Positions 45,021-51,821 of a stretch of DNA of 64,000 nt are shown one piece after another. Within the stretch, counting starts at the first letter, position 1; every line of letters begins with the position of its first letter. The position numbers and the translations under genes were made by a program. This stretch comes from Kitasatospora phosalacinea (GTDB lineage: Bacteria > Actinomycetota > Actinomycetes > Streptomycetales > Streptomycetaceae): positions 124,001-188,000 of the forward strand of contig NZ_BSSA01000016.1 in the NCBI RefSeq assembly GCF_030268885.1, in the 5' to 3' direction. Under the pieces are notes generated by a model that saw only the letters and a list, made by a program, of their open reading frames with translations, did not search any database and was not told the DNA's origin.

Positions 45021-45776
45021 TCAGGCGGCCGACACCAGGGAGTCACCGATCATCGGATCGGTGACCAGGGAGCTGCCGTGTCTAAGGCACTCCTGGTTGA
45101 GCGGCGCCGGGTCCGGCGCACTGGGCGAGGTCGCCGCGGCGATCCGCAGCTCGATGATGTCCCGGACGGCGGGCCACTCCTCGTCCAGGATCGAGTAGAA
45201 CGCAGTGGACCGGACCACCCCGTCCAGGCCGCGGGAATGCGCCCGGCGGACCCCCTCGGAGGTGGCCCCGAGCCGCTCGATGGCGATCCGGGAACGGGTG
45301 TTGCGGGCGTCGGCCCGCAGCGAGATCCGCTGCACCCGCCACACCTCGAAGGCGTGCCGCAGCATCAGCAGCTTCGCCTCCGTGTTGATGCCGGTGCCCT
45401 GCGCCCGCGGGGACAGCCAGGTGTTGCCGATCTCCGCGGCGTCCGGCACCGCCTCCAGCGGGTCGCCGTGCGGCACGCCCGGCGCGGGCGGCCACACCAG
45501 CGGGCCCTGCCAGTAGTCCAGTTCCAGGAACCGGGTCGAGCCGACGACCCGGTTGTCAGCCGTGCTCACGGTGGCGAACGGCATCGACCGGCCCGCCGCC
45601 CGATCGGCGAGGGCGCGGGCGATGTACTCCCGGGCGGCCTCCAGGCCGTGCGGAACGGGGGTGAAGGCGTAGGTCGTACGGTCCTCGGAACCGGCCACGG
45701 CCAGGGCCGCGGCGTGGTGCTCGGCGAGGGGCTCCAGCCGCACGGTGCGGCCGTAGAGGGTGACGGGTACGGGCAC
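45021..45776 (-). CDS. GNAT family N-acetyltransferase (RimJ/RimL-like)
   Basis: A 251-residue acetyltransferase. VTLYGRTVRLEPLAEHHAAAL is the usual RimL-type start; EIGNTWLSPRAQGTGINTEAKLLMLRHAFE contains the acetyl-CoA loop R-x-x-G-x-G (about residue 133), and RISLRADARNTRSRIAIERLGATSEGVRRAH is the conserved beta-5/alpha-4 segment. The GTG at 45776 has AAGGAT upstream. The last 45 residues go beyond the usual domain. The acceptor is unknown. Confidence 0.88.
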   Translation of the reverse strand: MPVPVTLYGRTVRLEPLAEHHAAALAVAGSEDRTTYAFTPVPHGLEAAREYIARALADRAAGRSMPFATVSTADNRVVGSTRFLELDYWQGPLVWPPAPGVPHGDPLEAVPDAAEIGNTWLSPRAQGTGINTEAKLLMLRHAFEVWRVQRISLRADARNTRSRIAIERLGATSEGVRRAHSRGLDGVVRSTAFYSILDEEWPAVRDIIELRIAAATSPSAPDPAPLNQECLRHGSSLVTDPMIGDSLVSAA

Positions 45777-46429
45777 GGATCCTTCGGTCCTTCGGCGGTC
45801 GTCGGGTGCCCGCGTGCCGGGTTCGCGGCGCGAGGGCAGTGGTCGTGTCGCCCCGGCCCCGGAGAACGGCCGCCCGGGGGCGCTACGCCAGAGGCTCGGG
45901 CGTGCGGCGGGACGGCAGCCCGGAGGCGGGCAGCGCGGTGCCGGTACGGACACGGGTCGACGGACCGATCCGGCGGGATGAGCGACGGGACAGTGTGCGT
46001 CCGCGAGATGGCCGAGAGAGAAACGAGATCACGAAGCGAAGCAGGCGGCCAGGTGAAGGCAAGGTGCGCATGGGATGACTGGCAGCGCAACGGACCGGGG
46101 CGTGGCCCACGACGTGACAGACGGCGTGGCGCGACGACGCGACGATGCGAGGCAGCGAGAGGACGATACCCGCCAGAAGGCGGTGCGTCACTTCGCGGCG
46201 CGCCAGCGGGGGCGCGCGGGTCCTTTCGGCACGCCGCGACGCTCCGCCATCCTACCGGCCGACCCGGGTGCCACGCCCACGACCAGGCACTTTGCCCGGA
46301 GGTGAGAGGATTCGAGAGACGGCGTGAAGACTCGTGCGGGGGCGGGAATGTCGGCGGGCCGTCGCACGCTGGACAGATCAGGTCCGAAAGCATTCCGAGA
46401 CGACGAGACGGAACGGGGATGGGTGCGCC
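45777..46429. other. 653-nt gap between divergent genes
   Basis: No gene is supported. Frames on both strands are Arg-rich and lack ribosome sites. The central part (about 46005-46075) is rich in GA and CGA steps. CATCCTACCGGCC near 46250 and GCACTTTGCCC near 46288 could hold the PAC2 promoter. A non-coding RNA or a long leader of the PAC2 gene cannot be excluded. Confidence 0.4.
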
Positions 46430-47371
46430 GTGCGTGATCCCAAGGAGCTGTACGAGCTGGAACCGCAGGGCGTGACCGCCCTGGCGGCGGCTCGCGCCGC
46501 CGCCGAGGCCGGTACCGGCCTGGTGCTGCTGTACCACTTCGAGGGCTTCATGGATGCCGGCGAAGCGGGCGGCCAGGTCGTCGCGCACCTGCTGGAGCAG
46601 GGGGCCCCGCAGGTGGTGGCCCGCTTCGACCACGACCGCCTGGTCGACTACCGGGCCCGCCGCCCCGCGATGACCTTCGACCGCGAGAGCTGGACGGACT
46701 ACGACCCGCCGGAGATCCAGCTCCAGCTGGTGCGCGACGCGGTGGGCGCGCCCTTCCTGGTGCTCACGGGCCCTGAGCCGGACACCGAGTGGGAGCTGTT
46801 CGCGGCCGCCGTCGGCGACCTGGTGGAGCGCTTCGAGATCCGGCTCGCGCTCTCCTTCCACGGCATCCCGATGGGCGTCCCGCACACCCGCCCGGTCGGC
46901 CTCACCCCGCACGGCAACCGGGTCGACCTGGCGGCGGGCCACCCCAAGTGGTTCGACCAGGCGCAGGTGCCCGGCAGCGCCCAGGCACTGGTCGAGTACC
47001 GGCTCGGCGAGGCGGGGCACGACGTGCTGGGCTTCGCCGCCCACGTCCCGCACTACATCGCCCGCTCCTCCTACCCGGCCGCGGCGGTGGCGATCCTGGA
47101 AGCCGTCCAGTCCGCGACCGGCCTGGTCCTGCCCGGCAGCGAGCTGCGGGCCCGGGTCAACGAGGTCTACGCCGAGATCGAGGACCAGCTCTCCCAGGGC
47201 GACGGCGAGCTGCGCTCGGCGATCCAGGGCATGGAGGGCCAGTACGACGCGGTCTCCGGTGCGGTCGACCGGGAGAGCCTGCTCGCCGAGGCCAGTGACC
47301 TCCCCTCGGCCGACGAGCTCGGCCGCAGGTTCGAGGAGTTCCTGGCCGAGCACGAGCGCGGCGCCGAGTAG
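46430..47371 (+). CDS. PAC2 family protein
   Basis: A 313-residue protein of the PAC2 family, related to eukaryotic proteasome-assembly chaperone 2; bacterial members have no established role. The domain runs from about residue 25 (LVLLYHFEGFMDAGEAGGQVVAHLL) to 230, with FLVLTGPEPDTEWELFAAAV and FHGIPMGVPHTRPVGLTPHG. A helical C-terminus follows. Actinomycetes have 20S proteasomes, so a link is possible but not shown. The GTG at 46430 gives the expected start (RDPKELYEL). The lipoprotein esterase gene starts at the base after the stop. Confidence 0.85.
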   Translation: MRDPKELYELEPQGVTALAAARAAAEAGTGLVLLYHFEGFMDAGEAGGQVVAHLLEQGAPQVVARFDHDRLVDYRARRPAMTFDRESWTDYDPPEIQLQLVRDAVGAPFLVLTGPEPDTEWELFAAAVGDLVERFEIRLALSFHGIPMGVPHTRPVGLTPHGNRVDLAAGHPKWFDQAQVPGSAQALVEYRLGEAGHDVLGFAAHVPHYIARSSYPAAAVAILEAVQSATGLVLPGSELRARVNEVYAEIEDQLSQGDGELRSAIQGMEGQYDAVSGAVDRESLLAEASDLPSADELGRRFEEFLAEHERGAE

Positions 47372-48322
47372 GTGCGCCGCCGGCTGTCGACCGTTGCGTC
47401 GGTCCTGGCGGGGGTGGCCCTGATCGGCAGCGCGGGGTGCAGTGCGGGGAGGGCCGCCCCGTCGCCGGAGCCCGACCGGGTCTCCCCGACGCCCTCCGCC
47501 ACCCCGGTCACCGGTCCGTACGTCGCCCTCGGGGACTCCTACACCTCGGGGCTGCGGATCCCGCCCCAGAGCGGCTTCCCGCAGGGCTGCGGCCGCTCCG
47601 GCGCCAACTACCCGTCGCTGGTGGCCCGGCAGCTCGCTCTCAAGGAGTTCACCGACGTCAGCTGCAGCGGTGCCCGCACCGGTGACCTGACGGCCGCCCA
47701 GCAGACCGAGGACGGCAGTAACCCGCCGCAGTTGGACGCGCTCGGCGCGGGCACCCGGCTGGTGACGCTCGGGATCGGCGGCAACGACGCGGGCTTCCTC
47801 GACGTGCTGGGCCGCTGCGCGATCGAGAGCGTCCGACACGGCCTGACCGGTCGGGGCGACGAGGCGCCCTGCCGGGCGTACTACACGACCGGCGCCGGAC
47901 GCGGTGAGGTCCAGCGGAAGATGACGACCACCGGGGAACGGCTCACCGCGGTCCTCGCGGAGATCAAGCGGCGGGCTCCGCAGGCCGAGGTGCTGCTCGT
48001 CGGGTACCCGGCCCTGCTGCCGCAGGACCCGGGCCGCTGCGCCGGAACCCTGGGCGACGGGATCGCCGGTGCCGACGTCGGCTTCGTCGCCGAGCAGGAA
48101 CGGCAGTTGAACAGCATGCTCCGGCAACGGGCCGAAGCCGCCGGAGCGGTGTTCGTCGACACCTACTCCTCCTCCACCGGCCACGACATGTGCGAGGCCG
48201 CGGGCACCCGGTGGATAGAGCCCCTCGCCGCCGAGCAGGGGCTGGCGCCGATCCACCCGAACGCCCAGGGGCAGCAGGGCATGGCCGCCGCCGTCCTGGA
48301 CGCGCTCCGGCAACAGCACTGA
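47372..48322 (+). CDS. SGNH/GDSL-family lipoprotein esterase
   Basis: A 316-residue exported hydrolase. The signal peptide ends in the lipobox IGSAGC (about Cys23), so it is anchored to the outer face of the membrane. A short Pro/Ser linker precedes the SGNH domain: YVALGDSYTSG (nucleophile Ser56), TLGIGGNDAGFLD (block III) and APIHPNAQGQQGM (block V His). Three pairs of Cys suggest disulfides, as in Streptomyces secreted lipases. The substrate is unknown. GTG follows the PAC2 stop without a gap. Confidence 0.88.
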   Translation: MRRRLSTVASVLAGVALIGSAGCSAGRAAPSPEPDRVSPTPSATPVTGPYVALGDSYTSGLRIPPQSGFPQGCGRSGANYPSLVARQLALKEFTDVSCSGARTGDLTAAQQTEDGSNPPQLDALGAGTRLVTLGIGGNDAGFLDVLGRCAIESVRHGLTGRGDEAPCRAYYTTGAGRGEVQRKMTTTGERLTAVLAEIKRRAPQAEVLLVGYPALLPQDPGRCAGTLGDGIAGADVGFVAEQERQLNSMLRQRAEAAGAVFVDTYSSSTGHDMCEAAGTRWIEPLAAEQGLAPIHPNAQGQQGMAAAVLDALRQQH

Positions 48323-48357
48323 CCTCGCCCCCGTCGGCGGGACGACGGGGGCGAGGT
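48322..48357. terminator. Terminator between the esterase and nirD
   Basis: Perfect 15-bp arms (48322-48336 and 48343-48357, ACCTCGCCCCCGTCG and its complement) with the loop GCGGGA, directly after the esterase stop and downstream of nirD on the other strand. Confidence 0.85.
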
Positions 48358-48422
48358 CGGTCAGGCGGGTCGGGCGGTCGTCGTGAGCCGGGTCGGGCGG
48401 GTGGCCGGGCACCCGCCCCCGG

Positions 48423-48770
48423 TCAGGCGGCGCGGGCCGTGTGGACGGCGATCCGGACGTCCTCGTCGTCCAGGCACTCCCCGGTGAGCAGGTCGAAGCG
48501 CTGCTTGAGCAGGGGCGAGGCCACGTAGACCCGGCCGTCCGGGGTGGAGCCGATCAGGCCCCGGGAGAGGACGTACGCGCCGGTGAACGGGTCGCGGTTG
48601 TCGACGGCGTAGAGGCGGTCGTTGCCGTCCCGGAACACGGCGGCCTGGCGGCCGTCCGGCAGCAGGACGGCGACGCCGCGGCCGGGGACCAGCAGGTCCC
48701 AGTCGCAGACCGGGGACCAACCGGCGGGGGAGAGCAGTTCGACCCGGGTGGCAGAGGCGGTGATGGTCAT
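48423..48770 (-). CDS. nirD: Nitrite reductase small subunit
   Basis: A 115-residue Rieske-like protein lacking the cluster-binding Cys/His, as usual for NirD. WSPVCDWDLLVPGRGVAVLLPDGRQAAVFRDGNDRLYAVDNRDPFTGAYVLSRGLIG and VASPLLKQRFDLLTGECL are the family's conserved runs. Its ATG overlaps the nirB stop by 4 nt, so the subunits are made together. Confidence 0.95.
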   Translation of the reverse strand: MTITASATRVELLSPAGWSPVCDWDLLVPGRGVAVLLPDGRQAAVFRDGNDRLYAVDNRDPFTGAYVLSRGLIGSTPDGRVYVASPLLKQRFDLLTGECLDDEDVRIAVHTARAA

Positions 48771-51394
48771 CGGGCTTCCTCCAGGATGCGGGCGGCCGGG
48801 AACGGGGCGTTGTCGGGGTCGAGGGCGGCGAGCAGCTGCTCCTCGGTGGCCAGCAGCACCAGGTCGGGCTTGACCTGGTCGCGCTCGGGCACGAAGCGGA
48901 TGCTCGGGTCGGGCACCCCGGGGGCGTTGACGAAGGAGACGAACCGGCGCATCCGGTCGGGGTCGGCCAGGGTCGCCGCCCACTCGTCCTGGTAGTCCCC
49001 GATGTGCCGGGCCATCAGGGTCTCCAGCTCGTCGGCGATGCCCAGCGAGTCCTCGACCACCACCTCGCGGACGTGGTCCAGGCCGCCCTCGATCCGCTCC
49101 AACCAGGTGGAGGTGCGCTCCAGCCGGTCGGCGGTGCGGATGTAGAACATCAGGAAGCGGTCGATCAGCCGCACCAGCTGCTCGTCGTCCAGGTCCTGGG
49201 CCAGCAGGTCGGCGTGCCGCGGGGTGGCACCGCCGTTGCCGCCGACGTACAGGTTCCAGCCGTTGGTGGTGGCGATGACGCCGAAGTCCTTGCCCCGGGC
49301 CTCGGCGCACTCGCGGGCGCAGCCGGAGACCGCGGACTTGAGCTTGTGCGGCGAGCGCAGGCCCCGGTAGCGCAGCTCCAGTTGGATCGCCATGGCGACC
49401 GAGTCCTGCACGCCGTAGCGGCACCAGGTGGAGCCGACGCAGGACTTCACGGTGCGCAGGGACTTCCCGTACGCGTGGCCGGACTCGAAGCCCGCCGCGA
49501 CCAGTCGGCTCCAGATCATCGGCAGTTGGTCGACGCTGGCGCCGAACAGGTCGATCCGCTGACCGCCGGTGATCTTGGTGTAGAGGCCGAACTCCTTGGC
49601 CACCTCACCGATCACGATCAGCTTGTCCGGGGTGATCTCCCCGCCGGGGATGCGCGGCACCACCGAGTAGGAGCCGTTCTTCTGCAGGTTCGCCAGGAAG
49701 TGGTCGTTGGTGTCCTGCAGGGCGCTCTGCTCGCCGTCCAGGATGTGCCCGGAGGCCTCCAACTCGGGCGCCAGCGAGGCGATGATCGAGGCGACCGTCG
49801 GCTTGCAGACCTCGCAGCCCTCGGAACCCTCCGGCGCCCGGCCGTGCTCGGCGAGCAGCTGGCGGTGCGTGGGGATCCGCTTGACCAGGACGATCTCGTA
49901 GAGCTCGGCGCGGGTGTGGGCGAAGCACGGGCACAGGCCCCGGTCGACCTCGACGCCACCGGCCTCCAGCTCGTCCGCGACGATCGTGCCGAGCAGCTTC
50001 ACGCAGGAGCCGCAGTTGGTGCCCGCCCGGGTGCACTTCTTCACCTCGGGGACGGTGGTGCACTGGTGGTCGGTGACGGCCGCCCGGATCGTGCCCTTGG
50101 TGACGTTGTTGCAGCTGCAGACCACCGCCTCGTCGGGCAGCGCGGAACTGCCGAGCGAGACGGCGGTGTCCGCACCGGCCGGCAGGACCAGCGACTCGGC
50201 GGGGACGGGCAGCGGCCGACCGCTGCCCGCCAGCGGGCGGAGCGTGGCGTAGGCCGAGGCGTCGCCGACCAGGATGCCGCCGAGCAGCGCCCCCTCACCG
50301 GTGACCACCAGCTTCTTGTAGACGCCGGAACGCGAGTCGGAGTAGACCACGTCGAGCGAGCCGGGCGTGCTGCCGAAGGCGTCGCCGAAGCTGGCCACGT
50401 CGACGCCGAGCAGCTTGAGCTTGGTGGAGAGGTCCGCGCCGGTGAACGGCTGCGCGGCCTGCTCGGCGAGCTGCTGGGCCACCGAGACGGCCATCTCGTA
50501 GCCGGGGGCGACCAGGCCGTACACCCGGCCGTCCACCGCGAGGGCGCACTCGCCGATGGCGAAGACGTGCGGGTCGGAGGTGCGGCAGTGCTCGTCGATC
50601 GCGATGCCACCGCGCTCACCCACCGTCAGCCCGGCCTCGCGGGCCAGCTGGTCGCGGGGGCGGACACCGGCGGAGAACACCACCAGGTCGGTCGCCAGCT
50701 CGGAGTCGTCGGTGAAGGACATCCCGACCGCGCGCCCCTCGGCGACGGTGATCGCCTTGGTGCCGATGCCGGTGTGCACCACCACGCCCATCGACTCGAT
50801 GGTCCGCCGCAGCGCGGCGCCGCCGGCGTCGTCGACCTGGACGGGCATCAGCCGCGGCGCGAACTCCACCACGTGGGTCTCCAGGCCCAGGCCCTTCAGC
50901 GCACCGGCGGCCTCCAGCCCGAGCAGGCCGCCGCCGACCACCGCGCCGACCCGGGCCCCGGCCGCGTACGACTCGATCGCCTGCAGGTCCTCGATGGTGC
51001 GGTAGACGAAGCAGCCCTCGGCGTCCCGGCCGTCCACCGGCGGGACGAAGGGGTACGAGCCGGTGGCCAGCACCAGGGTGTCGTAGGAGAGGGTGTGCCC
51101 GGCGGCCGTGGTGACGGTCCGGGCCGCCGGGTCGAGCGAGACGGCGGGGGAGGAGAGGTGCACCTCGAACCCGTGCCGATCGGTGAAGCCCTCTTCGGCG
51201 AGCAGCAGGTCGTCCGCGCTCCGGCCGGAGAAGTAGGAGGTCAGGCCGACCCGGTCGTAGGCGGGCCGGGGCTCCTCGGCGAGGACGACGACCCGGTAGC
51301 GCTCAGCGGCACCGGTGTCGGCCAGGGCCTCCAGGAAGCGGTGGCCGACCATGCCGTAGCCGACCAGGAGCAGTGTGGGCTTGGTGGTGGTCAT
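48767..51394 (-). CDS. nirB: NADH-dependent nitrite reductase large subunit
   Basis: An 875-residue assimilatory enzyme that reduces nitrite to ammonium. The N-terminal FAD/NAD domain starts TLLLVGYGMVGHRFLEAL, and VGAVVGGGLLGLEAAGAL is the NADH-binding fold. A Bfd-like [2Fe-2S] domain has VCSCNNVTKG and CTRAGTNCGSCVK (about 420-470). The siroheme/[4Fe-4S] domain has CVGSTWCRYG and SGCARECAEARG (about 650-700), the four cluster Cys. The ATG at 51394 gives the standard N-terminus. GlnR-like repeats lie about 185-220 nt upstream. Confidence 0.96.
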   Translation of the reverse strand: MTTTKPTLLLVGYGMVGHRFLEALADTGAAERYRVVVLAEEPRPAYDRVGLTSYFSGRSADDLLLAEEGFTDRHGFEVHLSSPAVSLDPAARTVTTAAGHTLSYDTLVLATGSYPFVPPVDGRDAEGCFVYRTIEDLQAIESYAAGARVGAVVGGGLLGLEAAGALKGLGLETHVVEFAPRLMPVQVDDAGGAALRRTIESMGVVVHTGIGTKAITVAEGRAVGMSFTDDSELATDLVVFSAGVRPRDQLAREAGLTVGERGGIAIDEHCRTSDPHVFAIGECALAVDGRVYGLVAPGYEMAVSVAQQLAEQAAQPFTGADLSTKLKLLGVDVASFGDAFGSTPGSLDVVYSDSRSGVYKKLVVTGEGALLGGILVGDASAYATLRPLAGSGRPLPVPAESLVLPAGADTAVSLGSSALPDEAVVCSCNNVTKGTIRAAVTDHQCTTVPEVKKCTRAGTNCGSCVKLLGTIVADELEAGGVEVDRGLCPCFAHTRAELYEIVLVKRIPTHRQLLAEHGRAPEGSEGCEVCKPTVASIIASLAPELEASGHILDGEQSALQDTNDHFLANLQKNGSYSVVPRIPGGEITPDKLIVIGEVAKEFGLYTKITGGQRIDLFGASVDQLPMIWSRLVAAGFESGHAYGKSLRTVKSCVGSTWCRYGVQDSVAMAIQLELRYRGLRSPHKLKSAVSGCARECAEARGKDFGVIATTNGWNLYVGGNGGATPRHADLLAQDLDDEQLVRLIDRFLMFYIRTADRLERTSTWLERIEGGLDHVREVVVEDSLGIADELETLMARHIGDYQDEWAATLADPDRMRRFVSFVNAPGVPDPSIRFVPERDQVKPDLVLLATEEQLLAALDPDNAPFPAARILEEAR

Positions 51395-51821
51395 CGGGAA
51401 GTCCCTCCGAGGTCGTGCTCCGGACGGTGGGCGGTCGGAGCTGGCCGGGTGCCGCCGGATCACCGTCGCTCCGGGGCGCAGCACGCCTCCGGTCCCGCCG
51501 GAGGCCCCGACCGGGGGCGGGCCTCCGGCGGTCCGCGACCCGGTCGCTGTCGTGGCACCGAGCATGCTCGGAGGGTGTTTCCCGACCGGGGCCGCCCTGT
51601 TTCCCCGTCGGAACTTCGGCCTCAGCGGCGCCGGGTGGCGGCTGTGAGAGCTGCCGCGCCCCGCCGCGCCCCATTACCAGGCAGCGGGCCCGCACGGGGG
51701 CAGGACCACCGATCCGGAACGTGATTCGGGGAGAAGTCGGTACGAGGGGATACCCGAGTGCGTACCCTGCACGCAGGGGAGCGGATTCGAAGATCCGGTC
51801 CGCGTCCGGCCGGGAGCTGGC
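51395..51821. other. Divergent regulatory region of nirB and the HTH/Sel1 gene
   Basis: 427 nt with no gene supported. It contains the palindrome CCGAGCATGCTCGG (51558-51571), the GlnR-like repeats (51577-51614), and near the right end GTGCGTACCCTGCACGCAGGGGAGCG, where TACCCT at about 51763 could be a -10 box of the plus-strand gene. Confidence 0.5.
51577..51614 (-). promoter_or_regulatory. GlnR-like binding region upstream of nirB
   Basis: Read on the minus strand: GTTCC-n6-GAAAC-n6-GCCCC-n6-GAAAC. This reproduces the GlnR box spacing (gTnAC-n6-GaAAC, repeated every 22 bp), with both GAAAC half-sites perfect and the gTnAC half-sites weak. nirB is a known GlnR target in Streptomyces, which supports the reading. 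Confidence 0.5.

Noticed and set aside
45883..46191. 102-codon minus-strand frame between the acetyltransferase and PAC2 genes
   Set aside because: Arg/Ser-rich composition, no ribosome site and no motif; most likely chance.
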